Positions 24,048 to 33,516 of a DNA stretch of 64,000 nt are shown here, in pieces. Origin of the DNA: Alistipes finegoldii DSM 17242 (GTDB taxonomy: Bacteria > Bacteroidota > Bacteroidia > Bacteroidales > Rikenellaceae). The notes beneath the pieces are model-generated. The model made no database searches, was not told where the DNA came from, and saw nothing but the letters and a program-made list of their open reading frames with translations. The stretch is taken from NCBI RefSeq assembly GCF_000265365.1, contig NC_018011.1, positions 1,054,001 to 1,118,000 on the forward strand. Reading direction: 5' to 3'. The position numbers and the translations under genes were made by a program. How positions within the stretch are numbered: the stretch's first letter is position 1; the number at the start of each line of letters is the position of its first letter.

Positions 24048-27000
24048 ATGCGCGGAACCCTGAAAACCTCGACCTTGGAATCGAAATTTCCACTTCTGAG
24101 AGTCGAGAACAACTGCATCATCTCCAAGTTCGCCGACATCACTGCGGCCTACCGCGTCACACTGCCCGAACTCTTCACCCTCACGGCCGAGGAATACGAA
24201 GCACTGCACGGCGCATGGCTCAAAGCCCTGAAAGTGCTGCCGGATTACACCGTCGTCCACAAACAGGACTTCTTTATCGAAGAACGATACACGGCTCCGG
24301 AGGAGGGTTCCGAGCGGAGCTTTCTCGCCCGCTCTTACGAACGTCATTTCAACGAGCGGCCCTACCTGCGCCATACGTGCTACCTGTTCGTTACGAAGAC
24401 CACGCCCGAACGGATGCGGCAGACCAGCGCCTCGTCCGTGCTGTGCCGGGGCTTCATCGTCCCGCGGGAGATGCGCGACACGGATGCCGTGACGCGCTTT
24501 CTGGAGGCCGCGGAGCAGATGGAACGCATCCTGAACGATTCGGGCCTCGTGCGCGTCGAGCGGCTTACGGAAGCAGAGATCGTCGGCACGGCGGACGACG
24601 CCGGGCTGCTGGCCCGTTACTTCGCCCTCTCGGACGAACAGCGTCCGGTCGTCAACGAGGATATCCGTCTCGACCCGGACGTGATGCGTATCGGGGACAA
24701 ATACCTCTCGATGCACACGCTCTCCGATCTGGACATGCTGCCGCAGAGCGTGGCGACGGATTTCCGCTACGAACGCCTCTCGACCGACCGCTCGGACTGC
24801 CGCCTCTCCTTCGCGGCGCCCGTGGGGCTGCTGCTCTCCTGCAACCATGTCTACAATCAGGTGATCTTCCTCGACGACCACGACGAAACGCTCAAGCGGC
24901 TCGAAGCCTCGGCCCGGAACATGAACTCGCTGGCGGCCTATTCGCGCTCGAACGCCATCAACCGGGAGTGGGTGCGATACGTCGCTGTGTAAGTAATTGT
25001 TAAACTTAGATTTAACCCGTTGTTTCGTCAACGGTAGCCTATGGACAGATGCACCAATAGTAATATACTGTATCAAAGCTGTCCAGACAAGGTAGCCCTT
25101 CCGAAAGGAGCAGTCAGAACCGTGAGGGAAAGACAATGGCTGTTAGTATCATACAGTCAGGGAGCTTGGCTTGGGTGGTATGGTTAGCGTAAGCGAACTG
25201 TCGTCTAAACGTCGTAAGGTTGAAGAAGCCAAAGATACTGATAGGCTTCAGCCCAAAAGGGAAGCAGTCGGTTATTCCTCTCCATTCTGGGAATACACGA
25301 ACAGAGTACTGCCGGTGTAATAGACAGAACCTAACCCACTTATAAGTTACTTGCACGGAACGTAGTAAGCCCGTATTTCTCCTGCCAATGACAGGTAAGC
25401 AGACCGTAAGGAATGCCGAATGGAGTGCGGGTATAGGATTGCAGAAAAAGCGAATGCCACCCTGTAATGGGGTGAATAGGGATTGAAACATCATCCCGCT
25501 GCGAAAGCAGGCTGACTTCTGCGGTAGGTGATTCTTTACAAGAAACTTTTAGAACTTTTAAAAGGAGAAAAGCAAATGAACGAAATTAAAAATCGTGTGC
25601 ATCGACTGACCAAACGCAGAGCAAATGGGACAGTATAAATTGGCTCAAATGCGAAGCTGCGGTTCAAAAGCTACAAGCGCGTATTGTAAAGGCTCAAAAA
25701 GAGGGTCGCCACAACAAGGTCAAAGCCTTGCAGTGGACACTGACCCACTCGTTTTACGCTAAAGCATTAGCGGTAAGACGTGTAACTTCCAATAATGGGA
25801 GTAAAACGGCTGGCGTCGATATGGTAACATGGAAAACGCCAGATGCTAAAGTGTGTGCAATAACCGAACTGAAAAGGAGAGGTTATACACCCCAACCTCT
25901 GAGACGAGTACATATCAGAAAGAGTAACGGGAAATTAAGACCATTGGGTATACCAACTATGAAAGACCGGGCTATGCAGGCATTGTATCTGATGGCACTG
26001 GCTCCCGTAGCTGAAACAACGGCTGATGCCAATTCTTATGGTTTCAGAAAAGAAAGGAGCACGGCAGATGCCGTTCAACAATGCTTCAATGACCTGGCAA
26101 GGACGACATCCCCACAATGGATCTTAGAAGGTGATATCAAAGGTTGTTTCGACCATATCAGTCATGAATGGTTGCTTGACAATATCCCTATGGATAAAGT
26201 TTTGCTCCGTAAATGGTTGAAAAGTGGATTTATTTTCAACAAGCAACTTTTTCCGACAGAGGAGGGAACTCCTCAAGGCGGCATCATCTCCCCAACTCTT
26301 GCAAATATGACTTTGGACGGACTGGAAAAACTGCTTGCCGATAGCTTTCCGATAAACCGCTCGAAGAAAAATTACTATACTCCTATGATAAATCTTGTTC
26401 GCTACGCGGATGATTTTATTATCACAGGAGAGAGTAAGGAGTTGTTGGAGAACCATGTTAAACCATTAGTCATTGAGTTTCTTCAAGCAAGAGGGCTTAC
26501 CTTATCAGAAGAAAAGACTAAGATAACTCATATAGAAGAAGGGTTTGATTTTCTTGGGTTCAATATCAGAAAATATAAAGGCAAGTTTATCACAAAACCA
26601 TCCAAGAAGAGTCGAAAGAGATTTTTAGATAAGGTTCGTGAAATAGTGGACAAGAACAAGTCTTCTAAGCAACAATCTTTGATACGATTGCTAAACCCAG
26701 TCATTAGAGGATGGGCGAACTACTACAAGGGGTGTTCTGCATCGGAAACTTTCCGTAAAACAGATGCACAAATTTTCAACAAACTATGGCGATGGTCTCG
26801 CAGAAGACATCCCAAAAAAGGTAAACGATGGATTGCCAACAAGTATTATCACACTGTAAGAGGTAGAAGCTGGACTTTTGCCGTACCGCTTGAAAACAGG
26901 AAAGTGGATAAATACCACACTCTTGTGAGATTGTCGGATACGAAAATAAAGCGACATATCAAAATCCGCAGTGAGGCCAACCCATATGATGCCGATTGGA

Positions 27001-28936
27001 AAGATTTCTTCGATCAATACAAGACCCGAAGAATGCTTGCACACTTAGACGGCAAGCAATATATCTATCGCCTGTGGAATCAGCAAATGCAATGTTGCCC
27101 TGTGTGTGGCAAGCACATCACACGGGAAACTCCCTGGAAAATTACTGAAATGACAGGGAGCAGTAGAAAGGCGAAAGTCCTAATACATGATCATTGCAGC
27201 CGAATTACTAACAGAAATAAATGGAAGTTACTATGAGCCGGCTTTTAGTTACAAATAAAAGTTTTGAATTGCTTGAGCCGTATGAGGGGAAACTCTCACG
27301 TACGGTTCTTAGAGGGGAAAGCTCCCGTAAGGGGGCTGACCTACTCGACATCGAAATGTACCTCAATGAGGCGCATTCGCAGGGGCTGCGCTCCGTAAGG
27401 TGCCACTGCAACGTCATGGCATGGGCCGAGAACGAAGCGGAGCTGAAGCGCATCCGCAACGACGTGGGCTCGCAGCTCGCGCTGATGGGATGCACGCCGC
27501 ATCACAACACGGTGGACGTGCCGGTGCTGTTCTGGGCGGCGATTCCCGGCAACGAGGCCGACTTCCCTGCCGAGGAGAGTTTCTACACCTTTCTCGATCA
27601 GGCCCTCTGTCTTTTCAACGGGGAGACCAACTACCGCTCGTCGCTCTCGCCCTTCGGAATCAAGATGTCCGACCGCCTGTCGGGCATTCCGATTCATCTG
27701 GATATCTCGGATCTTCCGATGAAGCGCGGCGTCATCACGAATCGGAATAAATTTATCCTCGGACCGTCGGGCTCGGGCAAGAGTTATCTGACGAACCATC
27801 TGGTTCGTCAGTACTGGGAGCAGGGTTCGCATATCCTGCTGGTCGACACGGGCAACTCCTACCAAGGGCTCTGCTCGCTGATTCACGCCAAGACCAAGGG
27901 CCGCGACGGGGTGTATTTCACCTACACCGAGGAGGCGCCCATCGCCTTCAATCCCTTCTATGTCGAGGACGGAGTGTACGACGTGGAGAAGCGCGAGTCG
28001 CTCAAGACGCTGCTGCTGACCCTTTGGAAACGCGAATCCGAGGAGCCGACGCGCTCGGAGGAGGTGGCGCTCTCGAACGCCGTGAACCTCTACCTCTCGA
28101 AGCTCCGCACCGACCGCTCCATCGTCCCCTCGTTCGATACCTTTTACGAGTTCGTCGAAACCGACTACCGGCGGCTTCTGGAGCAGAAGCGCGTGCGCGA
28201 GAAGGATTTCGACCTCGAAAATTTCCTGAACGTGCTGGAACCTTACTATAAGGGCGGCGAATACGACTACCTGCTGAACTCCGACAAACAGCTTGATTTG
28301 CTGGACAAGCGTTTCATCGTCTTCGAGCTGGACAACATCTCCTCGAACCGGACGCTGCTGCCGGTGGTGACGCTCATCATCATGGAGACCTTCATCTCGA
28401 AGATGCGGCGGCTGAAAGGAGTCCGCAAGATGATTCTCATCGAGGAGTGCTGGAAGGCCCTCACCTCGGCCAATATGAGTGCATATATTAGGTATTTGTT
28501 TAAAACCGTTCGCAAGTATTTCGGCGAGGCGGTCGTGGTGACGCAGGAGGTGGACGACATCATCTCGTCGCCCATCGTCAAGGAGTCGATCATCAACAAC
28601 GCCGACTGCAAAATCCTTTTGGACCAGCGCAAATACCTCTCGAAATTCGACGGCATACAACGTCTGCTGGGACTGACGGACAAGGAGCGGGCGCAGATTC
28701 TCTCTATCAACCTCTCGAACGATCCTAAACGCCGCTATAAGGAAGTGTGGATTGGGCTCGGAGGCGTGCAGTCGGCAGTTTATGCCACGGAAACCTCGGT
28801 CGAAGAATATTTGACCTATACCACTGAGGAATCGGAAAAGATGCAGGTCATGGAGCTTGCCGAAAAGCTCGGCGGCGACATCGAAGCCGCCATCCAGCAG
28901 TTGGCATGCAAGCGCGAAACGAAAACCGAATCTTAA
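24048..28936 (+). CDS. traG: TraG conjugation ATPase (VirB4-like), split by group II intron 2
   Basis: Exon 1 (24048-24971, 308 codons) ends RSNAINREW, and exon 2 (from about 27350) continues IEMYLNEAHSQG to 28936. Joined they give an ATPase of about 836 aa, the usual TraG length. The Walker A motif is GPSGSGKS (in FILGPSGSGKSYLTNHLV), with Walker B-like RKMILIEECWKAL. TraG is the VirB4-like ATPase that energises assembly of the conjugative T4SS at the inner membrane. Unspliced, exon 1 would give a truncated 314-aa protein without the ATPase domain. The frame listed from 27221 begins inside the intron. Confidence 0.88.
24972..27349 (+). mobile_element. Group II intron 2, in traG
   Basis: About 2.38 kb in the sense orientation. 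It begins with the canonical GTGCG at 24972-24976, exactly after the TGG codon of traG, and has a 34-nt domain V at 27275-27308 (GAGCCGTATGAG to CACGTACGGTTC), then a short domain VI. The 3' boundary is put just before ATC GAA ATG because this restores the traG family sequence, with an uncertainty of about 3 bases. Domains I-IV occupy about 24,977-25,575. The structure differs from intron 1, so the two arrived independently. Confidence 0.87.
25728..27236 (+). CDS. LtrA-type group II intron RT/maturase (intron 2), 5' end frameshifted
   Basis: A 502-aa reading frame with RT motifs LRPLGIPTMKDRAMQAL, LEGDIKGCFDHISHEWLL, EEGTPQGGIISPTLANM and VRYADDFIITG, a maturase domain (LNPVIRGWANYYKG) and a C-terminal CPVCG zinc motif. 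The family N-terminus (KWDSINWLKCEAAVQKLQARIVKAQK) is present upstream in the same frame from about 25,600, but the only good ATG (25576, MNEIKNRVHRLTKR) is in another frame, which stops after 20 codons. One inserted base, or two lost, near 25,580-25,600 explains this. Translation from Met 25728 would lack the first RT element, so maturase activity may be lost or reduced. Confidence 0.88.
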   Translation: MQWTLTHSFYAKALAVRRVTSNNGSKTAGVDMVTWKTPDAKVCAITELKRRGYTPQPLRRVHIRKSNGKLRPLGIPTMKDRAMQALYLMALAPVAETTADANSYGFRKERSTADAVQQCFNDLARTTSPQWILEGDIKGCFDHISHEWLLDNIPMDKVLLRKWLKSGFIFNKQLFPTEEGTPQGGIISPTLANMTLDGLEKLLADSFPINRSKKNYYTPMINLVRYADDFIITGESKELLENHVKPLVIEFLQARGLTLSEEKTKITHIEEGFDFLGFNIRKYKGKFITKPSKKSRKRFLDKVREIVDKNKSSKQQSLIRLLNPVIRGWANYYKGCSASETFRKTDAQIFNKLWRWSRRRHPKKGKRWIANKYYHTVRGRSWTFAVPLENRKVDKYHTLVRLSDTKIKRHIKIRSEANPYDADWKDFFDQYKTRRMLAHLDGKQYIYRLWNQQMQCCPVCGKHITRETPWKITEMTGSSRKAKVLIHDHCSRITNRNKWKLL

Positions 28937-29307
28937 TGCCCGCTGCCATGAAACAGTTGCTTTGGATATGCGCCGGCATCCTGCTGACGTTTACGGCCGT
29001 GCTCGGAGCGTTTCACCTCTTCTACGATTACGAATACCGCAAAATCCGTCCCCTGTGCGGAGCATGGCATTCGACGCTCGACGACACGCGGCTGGTGATC
29101 GAGCCGTGCGGTGATAAATTCCGCATCACCATCACGCGCCGCGGCACGTCCGAAACACATGCTCTGCACTACAAGGATTGCGTCTATTATACGGCCTACG
29201 GCGGACGCCGGATCGATCTCTTTTACACGCCCCCGGCCGATGCACTGCTCCTCGTGCCGGGCGACGCTTTCAAACGAACCTCAAAACTCAAAAACAATGA
29301 ACAGTAA
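28936..29307 (+). CDS. DUF3876-like conjugation-operon protein
   Basis: A 123-aa protein from ATG 28936 (overlapping the traG stop, TAATG), or 119 aa from ATG 28948. One membrane segment (LLWICAGILLTFTAVLGAFHLFY) precedes a soluble domain with RPLCGAWHSTLDDTRLVIEPCGDKFRITITRRG, resembling the DUF3876 family found beside traG/traI in Bacteroidetes elements. Its role is unknown. It shares the CGAW motif with the next gene, so the two are probably related. Confidence 0.7.
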   Translation: MPAAMKQLLWICAGILLTFTAVLGAFHLFYDYEYRKIRPLCGAWHSTLDDTRLVIEPCGDKFRITITRRGTSETHALHYKDCVYYTAYGGRRIDLFYTPPADALLLVPGDAFKRTSKLKNNEQ

Positions 29308-29731
29308 CCAATCGACGCCTGCGTCGGCCGTAGCGGCCCTTCAGCAGGAGATCAGAACCCGCACCGAAGTCATCCGCACTTTGGCAGACCTTCGGGAACA
29401 ACTCGACGCCGACCGTATCTGCGGAGCGTGGCTCTCGGCGGAAAACAACCTCTCGGCCTCGATACGCCGCATCGGCGAGGGCATGTGGCGCATCCTCGTT
29501 TTCGACCACGCGCTCTGCTACAAACGCCTCGTACAGGACGGCATCATCGCGCTGCGCCGCCACCGTCTTTGGCTCGGCGCCGACGACGGCAACCGCGTGA
29601 TCTACGATGCTTCCACCGAGACACTCACCATCGGCTGTTACGGACGTTTCGTTCCGGAGGACTGCATCCGGCGGCAGGAAGACGACGCAATCAGTGCCGA
29701 AGCGTGCGACTTCAACGAACCGGCCGAATAA
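29297..29731 (+). CDS. DUF3876-like protein, second copy
   Basis: A 144-aa soluble protein whose start overlaps the previous gene by 11 bp. A predicted coiled coil (VAALQQEIRTRTEVIRTLADLREQL) is followed by a domain with CGAWLSAENNLSASIRRIGEGMWRILVF, parallel to the preceding DUF3876-like protein. No membrane segment is seen. It is part of the tra operon between traG and traI. The function is unknown. Confidence 0.68.
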   Translation: MNSNQSTPASAVAALQQEIRTRTEVIRTLADLREQLDADRICGAWLSAENNLSASIRRIGEGMWRILVFDHALCYKRLVQDGIIALRRHRLWLGADDGNRVIYDASTETLTIGCYGRFVPEDCIRRQEDDAISAEACDFNEPAE

Positions 29732-29827
29732 TGGAACCGCGTTCGGTATTTCCGGGCTGCCCCGGCAAGCAGGGGCGGCCCTTCGGCAGACGCTGCCCGC
29801 AGTCACACATTTCTAAATCCGACGGCT

Positions 29828-30910
29828 ATGGAATGGAAAGATAGGATTGCACGGCTATTCCGCCGCAAGCCGGACTGGGAAAGGGAGCATCGAAGTACCC
29901 TCATTGCCCGTCATGCAGAGAACCTGCTCCGGGAACGGGATATAAGCAATGTTACAGATCTTGTACGACGGCACCGGAAATCGGATCTGACCATTGCCGG
30001 AATCGGGCTGACAATGAATACAGCAACATCCCGCTTTCTCAGGACGCCCGAAGATGCGGCCGGAGAAGATGTACTGGCGCTGATGGAGGCCCTGCGCGGA
30101 ACGCCGTTTGCGAAAAAGATCGGGTGCCGCCTCGCGGACGTTCCGGCAAACACCGCCCACTCCCTGCACGGCCTGCTGGCCATGCACACCTTTCTCTTGG
30201 ATGCTTATTTGGAGCAGCATCCCGACAGTGGGCTCCGGCAGCCTCCGATGGACGAGTTGCAGGCCGCAGCGCATATCATCGACCGGCAGTTCCGCGCCGA
30301 GACATTCCGCGAGCTGCGCCATCTGGCAGAAACGAGAGGACGTTATATGCCCTCCTGTTACGTCGTACGCCTCTACGACTGGGACGCCGACATGGGCCGG
30401 TTGCAGAAGATGCGCGGGCGGCTGGACGGCCCGGCATGTGCGGACAATCCGCAGCAGGTGCAGCAGCTCCGGGAGCGAATCTGGAAGGCCGAGAACCGCA
30501 TGGTGCGGGAAGCCGAGAGGATATTAGAGAGTGATCCGGAAATTTCCCTGCGGCAAACCTACATTGAAAAACTCGATGCCGAGTTGCAGACATTGGGATG
30601 GCTTGCACGCTTCCCGGAGCGAATCGACGACAGCCGTATTAACCGGCAGCTGCTCGACAAATACGGTATCGAGCCGGGCATCTCCCGCGAAGAACAATCC
30701 CGGCAGGTCGAGAAAGCCTTCCGCGAGCTGGATGCACGCCTTGTCCGCATGACCGGGCGGCAGTCCTACGCCGACGATCTGTTCGAATCCCTGCGGCAGA
30801 AAGGCCCGAAGCCGGAGAAACATATTTCCGGGGTGCGGCAGAAAGAGATCAATTCTGCAAGGAAAGAGCAAACCGGACAACCGGCTTCGGGTCGGCGGAT
30901 AAAGCGGTGA
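29828..30910 (+). CDS. Hypothetical protein in tra operon, 360 aa
   Basis: I do not recognise this protein. It is mostly alpha-helical, with charged Arg/Glu-rich segments, a helical central part and a basic C-terminal tail (SGRRIKR). No signal peptide or membrane helix is visible. It lies between the DUF3876-like genes and traI, where some Bacteroidetes elements carry variable genes. The length and composition support a genuine gene, and the start at 29828 follows the previous stop by 96 bp. Confidence 0.65.
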   Translation: MEWKDRIARLFRRKPDWEREHRSTLIARHAENLLRERDISNVTDLVRRHRKSDLTIAGIGLTMNTATSRFLRTPEDAAGEDVLALMEALRGTPFAKKIGCRLADVPANTAHSLHGLLAMHTFLLDAYLEQHPDSGLRQPPMDELQAAAHIIDRQFRAETFRELRHLAETRGRYMPSCYVVRLYDWDADMGRLQKMRGRLDGPACADNPQQVQQLRERIWKAENRMVREAERILESDPEISLRQTYIEKLDAELQTLGWLARFPERIDDSRINRQLLDKYGIEPGISREEQSRQVEKAFRELDARLVRMTGRQSYADDLFESLRQKGPKPEKHISGVRQKEINSARKEQTGQPASGRRIKR

Positions 30911-30956
30911 TGCCCGTCTTCGGGTGAATATCCTCAATAACACAATCAATTCAAGC

Positions 30957-31586
30957 ATGAAACAGAAAATCATCCTGCTGTGTCTGTGCCTTGTCTGCAC
31001 GGGCCTCAGCACATACGCCCAGTGGGTCGTCTCAGACCCTACGAACCTCGCGCAGGGGATCGTCAACTCCACCAAGCAGGTCGTCGAAGCCGCCAAGAAC
31101 GGCTCCACCATGCTGCAAAGCTTTCAGGAAACCGTGAAGATTTATGAGCAGGGGAAGCGATACTACGACGCCCTGAAATCCGTCAGCAACCTCGTCCGCT
31201 CGGCCCGCAAGGTGCAGCAGTGCATCCTGCTCGTGGGCGAAATCTCGGACATCTACGTCGACGGTTATCGCCGCATGGTCGGCGACGAGAACTTCACGCC
31301 CGCGGAGCTCGCGGCCATCGCCGCAGGCTACGCCCGCATCATCGAGGAATCGGCCGGGGAATTGAAGGAGCTGCAGGACATCGTGAACCCTACGGATATG
31401 TCCCTGACGGACAAGGACCGGATCGACGTGGTGCAGCGCGTCTACGGCGTTCTGCGGCGCCATCGAGACCTGGCACGCTACTACACGCGCAAGAACATCT
31501 CCATATCCCTGCTGCGGGCCGCCCGGAAGCGGGACATGGAGGGTGTGCTCTCATTGTACGGAACCGACGAACAACGTTACTGGTAG
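30957..31586 (+). CDS. traI: DUF4141 protein TraI
   Basis: 209 aa from ATG 30957, which directly precedes the signal peptide (QKIILLCLCLVCTGLSTYAQ). The mature part begins WVVSDPTNLAQGIVNSTKQVVEAA and is helical (FQETVKIYEQGKRYYDALK). This is the DUF4141/TraI family, a periplasmic T4SS component with a VirB5-like character. The position between traG and traJ is the standard one. Confidence 0.85.
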   Translation: MKQKIILLCLCLVCTGLSTYAQWVVSDPTNLAQGIVNSTKQVVEAAKNGSTMLQSFQETVKIYEQGKRYYDALKSVSNLVRSARKVQQCILLVGEISDIYVDGYRRMVGDENFTPAELAAIAAGYARIIEESAGELKELQDIVNPTDMSLTDKDRIDVVQRVYGVLRRHRDLARYYTRKNISISLLRAARKRDMEGVLSLYGTDEQRYW

Positions 31587-31592
31587 CCGACG

Positions 31593-32669
31593 ATGGTACA
31601 CATGCTTTCCCTTACGGACAATCTGCATACGATTCTCCGGGTGCTTTACGACGACATGATGGCGCTGTGCTATCCGATGTCGCAGGTCGCAATGGCCATC
31701 GCAGGGATCGGGGCGCTGCTTCACATCGCCTACCGCGTCTGGCAGTCGATGGCCCAAGCCGAACCGATCGACCTCTTTCCCCTTATGCGGCCCTTCGCCA
31801 TCGGCATCTGCATCCTGTTCTTCCCGACGCTCGTGCTGGGAAGCCTGAACGGCATACTTTCACCCCTGGTAAAGGCGACGCATTCGCTGATGGTCGGGCA
31901 AACACTCGACATGGAACAATGGCAGGAGCGGCGTGAGCGGCTCGAACTCGAAAGCCGCGAGCAGATGCCCCCGGACAGCTACTATGCCGAAGACGAGGAG
32001 ATGGAACGCGAACTGAATGAACTGGGACTCGACGACCAGACGCAGCAGGCCCTCGATCGTATGAATGAACAGCGTTCCTCATGGTCGGTCAAAGGGATCA
32101 TCTTCAAATGTCTGGCGTGGGTACTCGAACTGCTCTTCGCCGCGGCGAGCGTCATACTCGACGTGCTGAGGACTTTTTATCTGGTCGTATTGAGCCTGCT
32201 GGGGCCGATCGCCTTTGCCATCTCCGTGTTCGACGGATTTCAGTCCACGCTGACGCAATGGCTCACGAAGTATGTCTCGATCTACCTGTGGCTGCCGATC
32301 TCGGATCTTTTCTCGGCGATCATCGCACGTCTGCAAAGTCTCGCCATGCGACACGATGCCGAACTGATGGCCGGAGGCTACAACTGGTATGTGGACTGGT
32401 CGAACAGTCTGAATCTGATCTTCATGCTCGTAGCCGTCTGCGGATACCTCTGCATCCCCTCGATCGCCTCGTGGGTCGTGCAGGCGAACGGATTCGCCGC
32501 CTATAACAAGACCGTCTCGAAAATGACCTCGCTCGTAAGCGCCGGAGCCGGATGGACGGCCGGCAAAGCATGGGCCGGGGCCAAAGGCGCCGGCTCGGCG
32601 GCATTATCGGGCGGTAAGGCCGTGGGACGCGGCATCATGAACGGCGCCCGGCTTATTTTCAGAAAATAA
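31593..32669 (+). CDS. traJ: Conjugative transposon TraJ
   Basis: A 358-aa polytopic membrane protein with MAIAGIGALLHIAYRVW, IGICILFFPTLVLG, VVLSLLGPIAFAIS and LNLIFMLVAVCGYLCIPSI segments, a charged central loop (QWQERRERLELESREQM), and a Gly/Ala-rich C-terminal tail. This matches TraJ of Bacteroides conjugative transposons, a VirB6-like inner-membrane channel component. It follows traI by 6 bp. Confidence 0.87.
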   Translation: MVHMLSLTDNLHTILRVLYDDMMALCYPMSQVAMAIAGIGALLHIAYRVWQSMAQAEPIDLFPLMRPFAIGICILFFPTLVLGSLNGILSPLVKATHSLMVGQTLDMEQWQERRERLELESREQMPPDSYYAEDEEMERELNELGLDDQTQQALDRMNEQRSSWSVKGIIFKCLAWVLELLFAAASVILDVLRTFYLVVLSLLGPIAFAISVFDGFQSTLTQWLTKYVSIYLWLPISDLFSAIIARLQSLAMRHDAELMAGGYNWYVDWSNSLNLIFMLVAVCGYLCIPSIASWVVQANGFAAYNKTVSKMTSLVSAGAGWTAGKAWAGAKGAGSAALSGGKAVGRGIMNGARLIFRK

Positions 32670-32683
32670 AATAACCCGTTATT

Positions 32684-33511
32684 ATGGAATTCAAGTGTTT
32701 AACGAACATCGAAACATCGTTTCGGCAGCTGCGCATGTACGCGCTCGTCTTCGCCGGAGTCTGCGCCGTCGTTACCGTGGCGGCGGTCTGGATGTCCTAC
32801 TCCTTCGCCGAACGGCAGCGGCAGAAGATCTACGTGCTGGACAACGGACGCTCGCTGATGGTGGCGCTCTCGCAGGACCTCGCACAGAACCGTCCCGTAG
32901 AGGCCCGCGAGCATGTGCGGCGCTTCCACGAGCTCTTCTTCACCCTCTCGCCCGACAAGGCAGCCATCGAGTCCAATGTCGGACGCGCCTTGCAGATGGC
33001 CGACAAAAGCGCCTTATCCTACTACAAGGTTCTGCAGGAAAAGGGCTTCTTCAACCGCCTGATCGCGGGCAATGTTTCGCAGATGGTCAAAGTGGACAGC
33101 ATCCGCTGCAATTTCGACCGCTATCCCTACGAGGTTACGACCTTTGCCCGGCAGCGCATCCTGCGCGAAAGCACCGTCACGGAGCGGTCGCTCGTCACGA
33201 CGTGCCGTCTGGTGAACGTTTCCCGCTCGGACAACAACCCGCAGGGCTTCATGGTCGAGGCGCTGAACATCGTCGAAACAAAGACCTCGCGACCTATGAC
33301 CGCTAAACCGCACTCCCTGCGCTGCCGCATCCGCTGGATGCGGCGGTCGCTGCGACGCCGGCATGACGCGCTCGCACCCCGCATCCGGGAGCGGATCGTA
33401 CTCGCGGCGCTCGTCCTGCTGCTGCTCCTTTACCTTTGGCTCCTGTTCGCTATGGACATGGTACCGGAGCTGGAGATCGGGCATCCCGAATTATTACATC
33501 CAAAACCGTAA
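32684..33511 (+). CDS. traK: TraK fused to TraL by a frameshift
   Basis: The first 204 residues are TraK (opening MEFKCLTNIETSFRQLRMYALVF, with one membrane segment and RRFHELFFTLSPDKAAIE), a VirB8-like protein. The normal family ending, like NKDLATYDR and stop, is present but one base out of frame. Instead the frame runs into TraL (DUF3989), whose own ATG is at 33296, with RRRHDALAPRIRERIVLAALVLLLLLYLWLLF. An A lost from a short A run near 33279-33283 would produce the 275-aa fusion. In relatives traK and traL overlap by about 10 bp, so the two frames lie very close. TraL can still be made from its own start. A sequencing error is possible. Confidence 0.82.
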   Translation: MEFKCLTNIETSFRQLRMYALVFAGVCAVVTVAAVWMSYSFAERQRQKIYVLDNGRSLMVALSQDLAQNRPVEAREHVRRFHELFFTLSPDKAAIESNVGRALQMADKSALSYYKVLQEKGFFNRLIAGNVSQMVKVDSIRCNFDRYPYEVTTFARQRILRESTVTERSLVTTCRLVNVSRSDNNPQGFMVEALNIVETKTSRPMTAKPHSLRCRIRWMRRSLRRRHDALAPRIRERIVLAALVLLLLLYLWLLFAMDMVPELEIGHPELLHPKP

Positions 33512-33516
33512 ACGTT

